A DNA stretch of 64,000 nucleotides from Mya arenaria (Eukaryota; Mollusca; Bivalvia; Myida; Myidae), in contig NC_069134.1 of the NCBI RefSeq assembly GCF_026914265.1, positions 8,859,758 through 8,923,757 on the forward strand, read 5' to 3'. Position numbers and translations under genes: made by a program. The notes beneath the pieces are model-generated. The model was not told the origin of the DNA and did no database searches. It saw only the letters and a program-made list of their open reading frames with translations. Positions 1 through 12,200 of the stretch are shown piece by piece. The number at the start of each line of letters is the position of its first letter. Position 1 is the stretch's first letter.

Positions 1-286
1 GTTTGAAATAATAATTTAACGATTCATTTATATTAATGCGAATGCAATGAGCATGCACGTATGTGTTCATTTAACGTGTGCATCATGGCACGTACAATAC
101 ACACCGACTTCAAGGTGTGTTCAATAATATGTTACGAAGGTCAATCTTATGGTCATACACCATTGACTTCATTCTCTGTATAGTAGCCTAATAGGTCCGT
201 TATCTGTATCAAGCAATCCGACTACCTACATCGTTCTTAGATCGAATTAAGTCCAATATTGAATATCACCTCAATTATGATTTCCA

Positions 287-1172
287 AGAAACCCACATGT
301 ACACCATCAAGGCCACCAAGAAGCCCACATGTACACCATCAAGGCCACCAAGAAGCCCACATGTACACCATCAAGGCCACCAAGAAGCCCACATGTACAC
401 CATCAAGGCCACCAAGAAACCCACATGTACACCATCAAGGTCACCAAGAAGCCCACATGTACACCATCAGGCCACCAAGAAACCCACATGTACACCATCA
501 AGGCCACCAAGAAACCCACATGTACACTATCAGGCCACCAAGAAACCCACATGTACACCATCAGGGCCACCAAGAAACCCACATGTACACCATCAGGCCA
601 CCGAGAAACCCACATGTACACCATCAAGGCCACCAAGAAACCCACATGAACACCATCAAGGCCACCAAGAAACTCACATGTACACCATCAAGGCCACCAA
701 GAAACCCACATGTGCACCATCAAGGCCACCAAGAAACCCACATGTACACCATCAAGGCCACCAAGAAACCCACATGTACACCATCAAGGCCACCAAGAAA
801 CCCACATGTACACCATCAAGGCCACCAAGAAGCCCACTTGTACACCATCAGGCCACCAAGAAACCCACATGTACACCATCAAGGCCAACAAGAAGCCCAC
901 ATGTACACTATCAGGCCACCAAGAAACCCACATGTACACCATCAAGGCCACCAAGAAGCCCACATGTACACCATCAGGCCACCAAGAAACCCACATGTAC
1001 ACCATCAAGGCCACCAAGAAACACACATGTACACCATCAAGGCCACCAAGAAACACACATGTACACCATCAAGGCCACCAAGAAACACACATGTACACCA
1101 TCAAGGCCACCAAGAAACCCACATGTACACCATCAAGGCCACCAAGAAACCCACATGTATACCATCAGGCCA
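287..1172. repeat. 32-bp minisatellite (about 28 copies)
   Basis: A tandem array with unit AAGAAACCCACATGTACACC followed by ATCAAGGCCACC (32 bp). Some units have lost one A (ATCAGG, 31 bp), and point variants occur (AAGCCC, AAACAC, AACTCA). Because 32 is not a multiple of three, every frame is open in patches, giving long but meaningless repetitive ORFs on both strands. It lies downstream of the last visible exon of the minus-strand calcium-sensor gene NCS-A, so it probably sits in that gene's final intron. Confidence 0.95.
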
Positions 1173-1417
1173 AACTATTGTTGGAAAGTCTTAAGCGTTA
1201 GTATCATATCATATATATGTATCAAATATCAATATTATCTCAAATAGGATTTCATTTCTCGCTGCAAAAGGAGACTATTCAAAAGAGTTGTACCAAAACG
1301 AAAAAAGTGTACTTTAATATTATGCGAGAAATTGAGGCCAGAACTCATATTCGATGTTAAAAATAATGTAACTGTGATTCTTAACATTTAAATATCACCG
1401 CATAACTCCCATTATAC

Positions 1418-2056
1418 CTTAAGCATGATGGTCATTTCCTCTCTGGTAATGGCGCCACTGCCGTCTGTGTCGTACATCCGGAACGCCCAACCCAACTTCC
1501 GGTCTACGCGTTCACTGCCAGACACGCAAAGACCCACAATGAACTCTGGAAAAGTAATTGAAAATTAGAGTATTATTTTGTATTTATAAGAGCTTAACAG
1601 AAACAGGATATAATTTATTCAAATAAAACTCAAAAGAAGATCAACAGTGATTACTTTGTGTGTGCCTGCAACAGATCAACGAGCCTTCACACTCGAGTTA
1701 TAATAAATAAGAATATAATGGACAAGCAAAGCAATTTGATTGACCTTTAAAGTCAACGTAGCCGTCGTTGTTCAGGTCGAATGTGCGGAAGAGGTGGCCG
1801 ACGAAATCCCGGGAGTCTCCGACAAAAACACTGTCGTACACTCGCTGGAAATCCTCCCGGGTAAGGCGAGTCTTGTACCTACCCTGAAAATATGTGGACG
1901 GATAGATTCGTTTTATTTATTTACTGTATTCTCAATCTGACGAAGTCCCTGGAGTCGTAGACAAAAAAACACTGCCGAACATTCACTACGAGTCCTCCCG
2001 TGTAAGGACACGCACGCACGCATGCCCGCACGCACGTACAAGCACACAGACACACG

Positions 2057-2091
<35 letters not shown>

Positions 2092-2625
2092 ACAAGCGCA
2101 CACGCACACACACGCACGCACGCACGCACGCACGCACACACCCACACACACACTGCACGCACACGCTAAAAGTAATGAAATTCTAAAAAACATATGAAGT
2201 AGATCCATTGGATTAACTTCTAAATTAAGGGTATATCGAAGCCATGTTCGAAGGTACTGGAAAGTCCGTGATGAATAAAGTAAGTTTGTTATGTTCGTTC
2301 AAAATGATTGAGCTTTACTTTCAAAAAATACGTCACAAAATTATTTCTATGGTAATAAAAAAGACCACGTTTTAAGAGAGCTTCAAAATCTAGATGAAAC
2401 ATGTACATTTTGAAACAAGCCTTGGTTTACCACGACTCATGTGACCATTTTATTTTTCAATCAATGATCAGGAATAATCACACTTGACAATAAGATAGTA
2501 CTCACCGTTGTTTTAAGATATTCGTGGTACCATTGCTGAATCTCTTCATGTGTGAAATCCACGTCCACGTTCGCCTGTAGCTCAGACAGAGTCTGTGGGG
2601 GCAACCGAGACTTTCCCGCACCCAT
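1418..2625 (-). CDS. NCS-A: neuronal calcium sensor-like EF-hand protein, 3' end outside window
   Basis: Three coding exons read on the minus strand: 2625-2506 (40 codons, donor GTGAGT), 1883-1745 (139 nt, acceptor TTTTCAG, donor GTCAATC) and 1545-1418 (128 nt, acceptor TTTCCAG, donor GTATAA). They encode the first 129 residues of a calcium-sensor protein of the hippocalcin/neurocalcin/VILIP family. The N-terminus MGAGKS fits an N-myristoylation signal (Gly2, Ser6). EF-hand loops [12 protein letters not shown] (EF2) and [12 protein letters not shown] (EF3) have all canonical calcium ligands; the EF1 region is degenerate, as is usual for the family. The last exon (AIYxM... to LLQCDP... in the neighbouring genes) is not found in 1-1417 and should lie beyond the window edge. 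A TATA-like CTTATAAG sits about 30 bp before the ATG (2655-2662). Family assignment is firm; which NCS subtype is not. Confidence 0.85.
1937..2006 (-). pseudogene. Decayed partial copy of NCS-A exon 2
   Basis: About 70 bp resembles positions 1801-1867 of the adjacent exon 2 (GACGAAATCCCGGGAGTCTC there, GACGAAGTCCCTGGAGTCGT here; ATCCTCCCGGGTAAGG there, AGTCCTCCCGTGTAAGG here). It lies in intron 1 of NCS-A between the true exon and a CA microsatellite. Small indels destroy the frame, so it is read as a fossil of a local tandem duplication. Confidence 0.7.
2008..2162. repeat. CA/CACG microsatellite
   Basis: Mixed (CA)n, (ACGC)n and (ACAC)n simple sequence inside intron 1 of NCS-A. Cys/Val-rich minus-strand ORFs across it are artefacts of the repeat. 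Confidence 0.95.
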
Positions 2626-4240
2626 ACTTCCGGTACGTGTTGTCGTGTTCACTGCTTATAAGCGCGTCCCTTGTCACAGGATTGCTTCTATCGAACAGAT
2701 ATTCTCGGTATCCTCTAGATCATTCAGTGATGGCTTTAGTATTTGTGATAAAGATGTCACTAACCTTTTCAATTAATTCCACTGCTAGATATTAACAATG
2801 TCCACGAAAATGTAAAATTTGCCGCACAAAATCAAACAGTTTTGTCTAAAGGATGTGTGTTTAGTCGAATCTAAATAACAATCAGGGTATCTGTTATCTT
2901 CACACTATCGTACGCTGTATATCATATATCTTTTTTATTGTTTAAGAGCCAATAGAATAGTCACCCGCATGCAAACAATTATGTTTTGCGGCTTGCATGC
3001 ATTAGGGCTGCATGACTGATGACAGAGCGCGATAATAATCAGTGTTAATCATACGCACCTATCTGTTGTAAAGGCATCGCACTTTTCCTTATATTTCGTC
3101 ATATAATCATATTTGTCACATTTGTAATAGCTTCCTTCTCGATCGTCTAAATCATTAAGTCGGCAAATTAGTATGCCTTATGAATCACGACCTTTGCTAG
3201 TCCTTAACAATTTCCACAAAAACAAGCCAACCTTGTGGCACATAATCAAACTTTTTTGTCTGCAACTGTTATTTTTAGTGAAACGGGGAATCTAGATTAC
3301 AAACTTAATCTTTATTATTGCATAAGAGCCAATCAAAAAGCAAATTGCAAGCAAAAAATGTTCGTAGTATGTACCACATACGGCGTTCATGCATTAGGCC
3401 TGCTTAAATGATAGAGGAAGCTAATTATTGGTTATGTCAGTCAAACGAAGCGTTCGGATGAAAAGGCATCGTCTTCAGTTTCAACTTTACCATATCAACT
3501 TTCCTTGTATCTGGTATTTACCATAGTTGTCACCTCATTATTGTTGGACGGATAGTAATAAAACCTTTCTTAGTTTCGGCTTCTTAAATTTACCGCTAGG
3601 AAATGTATTTGGGCTCAACGGAATGGTCACGTGGAATGACCTCCAGAATGAGACCATTTCTGACCACATGCCCACAACATCAACACGCTTCATTTTCATT
3701 TTAAAACCCTATTTTCCTTAAAAGAATAAGTTCTATATTGCAGCTAGAAAATAGAAGGGTTTCTCATTATTATATCAAATAAATTGTCAATTAAACAATG
3801 GCATCCGTTTATTTTTTTAAGTTAACAACTTTGCTTTACAATGACGAAGCATTAGAAATCTTAAAATGTCAGGACATTCTACACAAATGCAACTAAATTT
3901 TACCATCCCTTATCCTGTATGGTTCACCCATTGTTCCATGTTGTTGTTTTTTTCATTTTTGTGCGTTTAAAGGCGTAAAATAGGTTGATGAAAATTTTAA
4001 TTTTAAATGCATTATTATGTATAACTCATTTGACTAAATGATTAAAAGGCATATGATTTAGGTAAAGATAAATACATATAAGCGATATTTTGGCGCTTTT
4101 TTACTGGGGAGTTGTGGCCACGTAGCTATTAAAAAAACACATTATTTTTATAAAGGTTATTTTTTTATCTTTATCTAAACTATATGTTTGTTGTTCTTAT
4201 TCTTAAAATCAAATGAGTTAAAAATGTAAATACATTTAAA
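2626..4240. other. Intergenic, no gene seen
   Basis: AT-rich spacer between the NCS-A start and the next repeat. Two short stretches share a motif (agagccaat...gcatgcattag near 2946-3005 and 3326-3395), suggesting an old duplicated repeat. No ORF with recognisable protein character was found. Confidence 0.5.
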
Positions 4241-4244
4241 AAAA

Positions 4245-4925
4245 GGCAATTGTGCGCCTTTAAGGGTCTTACACAGTGCAAAAGTAAGTTTGAAGGACCA
4301 AAACATAAATGCCATATCATATTTAGTTTTGAGGTTCAATATTTCGCAATCATAATACAATCATCCGTTGCAACATGGGTAGGTGTCATGAGGAGTTGAG
4401 CAACTTTCATGTATTTACATTTTTACGGAAATGACTTTCTACCAAATTACTATGTTCATGTTTCAAAAAGGTCAGGACTACCCGACCAACAATGCCTTGC
4501 AGCTCTGTGGTGATTGCAGGTATATTGAGAAAGATATTTGCATTCTTGTAACCAGGAAATGAACTTAATTCACTATCTTGTATTCTTTTCTTGAATATCT
4601 TTCTTTTTTGAACAGATATCATCAAGAACCCGAAAGACATTGTTGATTGGGTAGTCTGGAGCATTTTGACACAAACATATATATATATTGTCGACAGACC
4701 TTTAAGAAAAAATGCAAATTCTTTTTAACCGAAATCTAATAAAATCTTCTTTCGTAAAATTTGCTCAACTCCTTGTTATTCCAAAATATGCTGAAAAAGC
4801 TGTTTGTTCTACTCCTAAAAAAGATTGTTCCTCAAAACTTGGTTAAACATGAACGTTTTAAACATTTTAAATTTTGGCCTTCCCCACCCATTTTTGCATT
4901 GTGGAGAACCCTTAAACAGATATTG
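4245..4925. repeat. Inverted-repeat element remnant, with a further copy at 5545-5690
   Basis: The left arm (4255-4305, cctttaagggtcttacacag then gcaaaagtaagtttgaagga) is imperfectly complementary to the right arm (4880-4918, ggccttccccacccattttt then gcattgtggagaacccttaa). The right-arm region recurs in direct orientation at about 5560-5690, and part of the left arm recurs at 5305-5327. This is consistent with an old non-autonomous DNA element present in several pieces; superfamily not determined. Confidence 0.5.
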
Positions 4926-5330
4926 CAGAAAAGAATAACACTATTGAAATATTTGAATAAATCAGAGGAACGAATGCGATTAACATAACATGAAATGAAA
5001 TAAGAGTCAGTTTAGCTTCGGCAATAAAGACTTGCTTTCGCGTGTAACCTTTAAAGTGACGCACGTATTTAAAATCAATACATACGCGTGTATAACACAC
5101 ATAAATTTTGAGTGAATACTTCCTAAATAATGCATTTATGAATAACATTCCTGATAACAAGATTGTAATCGTGTATTTAACAGCGGAAAACAAATATTAA
5201 ATGACTGGTAAGTCCTAAATGATTTACAGTGGTCAACTATCGCCTCTTAAGGTTGAGATAGCGTATATTCTGCACCTTTCTTTCAAATCAAGGGCCTTCC
5301 ATCGTTCAAAAGTAAGTTTGAAAGACCTAA

Positions 5331-5558
5331 TGCACCAGTCAATTGTAACCACGCCCCCCCCCCCCGGTCCGGGGGTATACCGGGGATAGCCGGGGAAATG
5401 GGCCGTATTTTTACCTTCCAGGTGGCCCCACAGTGCCGGGTGACTGCGGTGGTTTTATCTTCACGCCAAATATAGCGGCAAAATGGCATTATCTAGCGTC
5501 CCTTGGGTGGGGGGGGGGGGGGCATTTGGCGGGGGTTTTACCAGCAGAATGTGTTACA
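5331..5558 (-). mobile_element. Truncated TGCAC-type MITE
   Basis: Starts TGCACCAGTCAATTGTAACC after a TAA and matches, in reverse orientation, the complete element at 53898-54205 (shared blocks include ccggggatagccggggaaat and ttaccttccaggtggcccc). The far terminus is missing. It contains homopolymer runs of C (about 5347) and G (about 5510). A 3-bp TAA target with a short TIR suggests a Harbinger/PIF-type MITE. Confidence 0.65.
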
Positions 5559-6220
5559 GGGGATGTGTTTTTTTCTACTCCTGAATACCTCAGAAATAGT
5601 TCCTAAAACTTTTTTAAACATTTTAATTTTTGGCCCTACCCACTTATTTTTGCATTGTGGAAGACCCTTGAACACGGTATCCTTTGAACCATTATTTTCG
5701 ATATTTATTTATCATTTTCGGCAAATTAATATAAATGAACTAATTGTGGTACATCTTATTTGAGAGTAAGAATCCCTTTTTAAATAATGTTTCATTTAAA
5801 GCCATTTTGACTTGTTTATGATGTACTAACTGCGTCGTAGGACTTGAGAGTACACGCAGTTAAACCGCATGTAATAAAATACACTTATTTCCGTGTATTC
5901 TTTGATATTTGACGCCGGATGGATTTGAGGTGGTTCCACGAGCGAGCAAGGCCATCTCATGTTTCTGACCGCAATGTTCTTTAGCACGCAACCGTTTCAT
6001 ATCCATATGTTTAGTTTAACATTCTTGTCTGTTATTGCTTTTATAATTATCCTTTTCATTGATTTGAACAACTGATACAATTCTGAATTTCATTTAGGCG
6101 TTGCCCTTCTTTACAACAGAAGCACGTCAACAAAACGACACACAATATACTAGCCCTACATATGAACCAAAAACACACACTATAGGTTATGATTCTGTTA
6201 TGAGCTATGAAAAACACCGT

Positions 6221-9200
6221 TTATGAGGCTTTGTACGCATTCATTTTAGCACCGGAGGTTTTTGACTGCGTACTCGCGTTAGGCAACGATTCTTTGTCAA
6301 TGTCGAGGGAATCCAGCTGGGTGACCGGCCCCTGAAGATCACCCTCGGCCGCGGGGTCACACTGCAGTAAGTGGAGAATTGCCGGCATCTCTCTTACCCC
6401 GGCCATGAACTCTTCCTGGCTGATCGCGTCGTCATGGTTTCGGTCAGCTGACCGGAAGAATTCCACAACCAATTCCTCTATCGTCTGTATGTCTGCCTTC
6501 GTGTTGCTCATGTCGGTCGATATCATGCGATATATGGCCTATTTAAGAACAGAAGAAAACGTTTTATTAAACGCTGCTTCATAGCAATAGAAAATGTTTA
6601 ATTCAATGCATTTATTAGAACATTGAATACATATGGCTAAGTTCAAACGGTTGCTAGTGTGAAACTTCATCATTTCCTATTGTCTGACTTCAAAGACTAC
6701 TTCTCCTCACATAGCAGTATAAAGTTTCCAACTTCTCCTCTACATAGAAGTATAAGTTTCCAACCTTGAGCATGGAAGACATTTCTTCTCGCGAGATTGA
6801 TCCGTTCCCGTCTATATCGTACATCTTAAAGGCCCACTTCAGCTTGACCTCGGGCTTGTCACTGCCAGACACACACAGGCCGACTATGAACTCTGCAGAA
6901 CAGGAGCAAATAATGATACAAAAAGCCTTTGTGGAATTAAAGATAACTTAAAGATAAACACTAGTATGAAAAACGTTGAAAGGCTGTAGGAGCGACAAGA
7001 GTGATTTTTATATTTTTACAATTTTGTTCACAGGCCAAAAATTCTTTCGAGTGGCCCCAAACTGTAATCGATAAGTCCATGTCATTACCTAAAAAAGGTA
7101 ATGTAAATTGATGATTTTTTTTATACAATTTGCTAGTTTCATTACAGTAACTGATAAACCTATATGGACTAGGATATTTGAACATTGCATTCATCTCGCT
7201 AGTTTATTCCTATTTTTAAGGTATTTAAATGAAACCCGATGTGGCAAGGCAGCAATATATATAATTATCTATTCCCCGCGATCCCTCACAAAGATTTTAT
7301 TAAACTCTTTTCAGCTTGCTTTCAAATGCACAGGCTTTTTAAAATTACTTTCATAGAATCCTATTTCTACCAATCTTTTAGACAAGGCTGTATTTGTTAA
7401 CAGGCATATTCAATTTCTAACGTTTCTTCTGATCTACGTTCGTGCATGGTATCAATTATTTAACTCCTTATTACACACAAGGCTGTTATCCCACCCACCA
7501 GACAATTAGGTTTAACTCCTGTAATTTCAGTATGCATTATTCATTACATCTGCGATAAAAGTTACGATAAGAACAGTGTCGATGTCGATATCACAACAAC
7601 GAGCAAAATAGTTATTGACTAATTTCGTGTCATTAAACGATTTTGCTGGCATACAGTTTGTTTAATGATATTTTCAAGGCTCCCCAAATGAACATTTCGC
7701 TATGCGCAAGTTCAGATAATGTTATTGAGAGCTGTCTCGCTCTAACGGCACTTCTTCTACCGGATATTAAACTCTTATTCGGATAAAACTGGGAGGACAA
7801 GCACAGATTTAGTTTCAAGTATCGGTCTTGACGGAAACTACCAACTTAAAAATGTTAAAATCGATATAGAAGTACACAAACAGACAAAATAACGACAAGT
7901 CCCCACCCTTGAAGTCGACAAATCCGTCGTTGTCCATGTCGAAGGATCGGAAGAGGTGGCGGACGAAACCGTTCGCGTCCCCGTCAAACACGCTGCTGTA
8001 AACCTCACCGAACTCCCGCATTGTGAGTCTGCTCTGTCCTTTGCGCTGCAAATGGAGACCTCTTGTTTAAGTTATTCTCAAATAATATAATAAAACTTTA
8101 TAGGAGATTGAATAAGTACTTGGAGGTATTGTACTTAAGCTCATTGCTGGACACCTTTTGAACTAACGCTTTATAACATAAGGTTCCTTGTTGGTTACAG
8201 GACGGAGGTCTTGCACTCAAACATACTATTCATAGTCATGACATACCTCCCCGAATTATCCCATTCTTACCGTGTACATATTACATACCTCCCCGAATTA
8301 TCCCATTCTTACCGTGTACATATTACATACCTCCCCGAATTATCCCATTCTTACCGTGTACATATTACATACCTCCCCGAATTATCCCATTCTTACCGTG
8401 TACATATTACAAACCTCCCGGAATTATCCCATTCTTACCGTGTACATATTACAAACCTCCCGGAATTATCCCATTCTTACCGTGTACATATTACAAACCT
8501 CCCGGAATTATCCCATTCTTACCGTGTACATATTACAAACCTCCCGGAATTATCCCATTCTTACCGTGTACATATTACAAACCTCCCGGAATTATCCAAT
8601 TCTTAGCGTGTACATATTACATACCTCCACGAATTATCCCATTCTTACCGTGTACATATTACAAACCTCCCGGAATTATCCCATTCTTACCGTGTACATA
8701 TTACAAACCTCCCGGAATTATCCCATTCTTACCGTGTACATATTACAAACCTCCCGGAATTATCCCATTCCGCCCCTATGCATATTATACTTCGCTCGTA
8801 AGTTGCTCTTGTACTCACATTTCCATAATATCAGCATCGCCCTTTTGCTCTTGAACACATATTTTATTGCATTATGTTCGAATATTGCTCAATGAAACTA
8901 ACACTGAAAAAAAACCTTACTGTTGAAAGGATGAGCAACTGATACTGCACACTATGTAATGATATATTATTTCAAAGAGTTTATATGTATACTTACACTT
9001 TTTCACCTTGTGATATAGTCTGACATCGCTGCACTCAATCTCAATGGTGAACAGTATTAAATGTTATTAAAAAAGTAGTTCTGTCAATTGAAGTACTTTA
9101 TAACCTCACTGAAACAAAATTGTTCATCTTGCCAGAAACAAACGTAGCAAACACTGTCACTGTTACACAACTGTTCAAGTGGATGTAAACAGCCTGAACC

Positions 9201-12200
9201 TAATAGGTTGTGAGTACGAACATAACATACATTCCATTATAATTATCATTTAAACTCTCAAAGATATCTTGGTACCCATGGGACGATATGTTGAGTTTTC
9301 ATGTTTCGTCTTTTATAATCACAAAACTGCATTCAGTAGCAATTGCAGAGTATTGACATGGTTGAGGTTTGAAATGAATAAGTTGAAACAGTTTAAAAAT
9401 GTTTCGAGTCATCAACTTGGGAAACAAAGATGTTAAAGAATTCTTGTAAATCGGCAAGCATTTCTTAGACGGGATGAACATTAATAAACTATTTGATCAT
9501 TACATTGTAGTTAGTCATGAAAAATGGCTAATACCAAATAAAGAATGAGATTTGCCAGCAGACACTGCTACATGGAAACTGAAAAAAATGTCCCAGTGTT
9601 CAGATATAGAAACGGGCACATGACTGGAGAAGTAGTCACATAATGTTATAACCAGGACTTGTAGAACTATCATAGAGTTTTCACAAGAAATATTGTAATG
9701 CGATTGAACATACTCCGCCCCTACAACTTCAACTCAATTTGAAAACCTTGTATGCACATGCAAAGCCTGTGCTTTTGCTGGGGTCGATCACTAGGGCCTG
9801 GACCATATTACAGAGCATTGCCGACAAACAAACTGAAGCCTTTTTGGTATTCCCTCACAAAAGCATCTGCATGATGCCGAGAGCTAGTGAAATGCAACTG
9901 CAACTTAGAAACGAATTCCGTGTGAGATACAAGGGTTTCAAAGCAAGCGTGATATGTACATCATTTTGTTATAGTAGATTTGAATGTCAACGCGTATGAG
10001 GCGTATAAGGAAGCAGTTAAATTCTATGAAATGGTGAATGACATCAGTCTATTATGTCTTTTCAATAATCTGGAGTTTTCACGGCGGTTTGGTTCGCATT
10101 TCATTACCATTTCTGATAAGCGTGACTTTATTATGTAATATGCAAATTGATGCATTTATGTACATGTTCAGTATTGCAATGTGTATTGTTTACATCAACA
10201 GTAGATTGAACATTGTTACGATGTATGTAGAATAAATTGCTCTTTATTATTTTGTCAATTACTAACAACTCACGGCAGGACACCTGTATATACGTGTTTT
10301 TTACTTGATCTCCAATTTTGCTTTGGTAGAAATTTTAGCGAAACAACCATATATCAAAAAAAGGAATAGAAATACACTCTTTGTATAATAACTGTAATGT
10401 GACTCCTGAATATAATTTTTGTAACTGACATAATTCAAAATAAGCTCGCGTAGTATTATACTGTATATTAAAAGTGACATAGTAATATTGTATCACAATT
10501 TGGCGACTTTTTTGCGTCTCGTTATATATTTGAATGTTTAATTGATGCAATATGTTTCGGGGAATACCGTTTTAGGTAATTTCAATCATAAAAGGGCGAA
10601 AACTTTTGACGTTTTTCACACATTTAGCACCTTCGCATTACTACGAATGACAAGGGTATAACGCCATTTGGGCTGTATTCCGGATTCCGGGGCTAAGGTA
10701 CGCCTGATTCCACAGATAGAGCTTACTGCTTTGGGATTCCTTAAGAAAACAAGCAATCATCAATGACATTAATAATCTGAATATCATTTACAAGTAAGTC
10801 ATCAATATGACAACAGTTTCGAAGAATTAATGCAAATGATTCTCGGAAGAGAACTGCAAAACCCCTTTATCACATTTGAGCCACACTTGCATAAAACGTT
10901 ATTGCTCGCCTTGCTTGCTCGTCATTTATATAACATGAACGACTAATATTTATTTTATTTCTGGCTGTAACATATAGTAATTATTGCGTGCACTGGATTG
11001 AAGCAACGCAGGCATACATTATCCGGGAATACACTACTATGTATCTTAATTATTCAACAAAAACGATATCAAACGCATCCAAGTTTACTTTAACAAAAAT
11101 TCTTATGCATCCGTTGTTTGTTTTTTGAAAAGGCACGCGAGGCCGTGACGAGTGCCGAAATGTTATTGACGACAATATCAACTTCCACAAGTAGAAAAAA
11201 AAAGATTCAATAACAAAGAATAGATTATAAACAAGATATCAGCAATTCAAAATTGTAAACCACAAACAAGTTCTGCTGATATGAAACATGATGTAACATG
11301 TTTTCCATACACTTAAGAAATAAAATCTATCGCGTGTGATATTTATCACCACATTTATATGTATTGGAATGAGTGAATTAAGGAAGTTGACATGGCTTGA
11401 CTTGCACGGTAGTTTTGTAGTTGGAAAGGTCACATTGTGCTAGTTAAAGCCGCATATCCCGCTTCTGCTCTCGAAGGTTGCGCTGAATTGCGCGCATACA
11501 AAAACGAATTGTATCCCACAGTATGTTTCCATTTTGCTGACCGTTTCAATGAGGGTCCCAACCATCCGTGATAACTGTTTGTGGATGTTTGTGTTGTAGT
11601 TCTGTATTTCTGGCTTGGGTCCAGTGCAACTGAACAGGGTTTATGTTTAAGATTTTGACTACCCGACTAGTTTCTAAAGTTTTTCAAAAAAATATTAAAT
11701 ACTAAATATAAATAAATATATATAAACAATTATGAAAGCTTGCACGTTTAAAATGTTTAAGTTGTGGTTAGCTCCATATAATTTAATTGCTGAGCTTGAT
11801 AGAGGCGGCAATGATTTATGATTCTCTGCCTGTTTGAAGCATTACATGAGACCCCTTATGTTAGCTGGCGTCGCAAAGGAGGTCTGGGACACTTCAAGTT
11901 TAACTTCCTGTCTATTCAAATATTAAACTTTCGCTTGGAAACATGTGCATATATGTTGAAAAACAACTCATGAGAAAATTTGCAAGTAAAAAATCCGAAA
12001 GTTGAACGTACGCGTAGCATGGCTGTTTTGGTCATCGATTCGCTTTTTAAAAACAAATAATCTAAGACAAGATGTCGGAGTATCATAATATTAAGCAGAT
12101 AGTTGAGGAAAAGATGGACGCAAAAGAACCTTGGTATAAATAAACCTTGAACCCTACTATTATGGGCCTATACATTTATGTTTGTCTCGCTGCTCGTTAG

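Noticed and set aside
259..1247. Long His/Thr/Pro-rich ORFs on both strands
   Set aside because: They are frames through a 32-bp minisatellite with 31-bp variants; similar ORFs exist in several frames and none has gene context.
1913..2208. Cys/Val-rich minus-strand ORFs
   Set aside because: Produced by the CA/CACG microsatellite.
8239..8772. CRISPR array
   Set aside because: Regular repeats without unique spacers, in a eukaryotic intron; it is a plain tandem repeat.
8211..8895. Repetitive ORFs of 131 and 207 codons
   Set aside because: Translation of the 42-bp minisatellite inside the NCS-B intron; no splice or start support.
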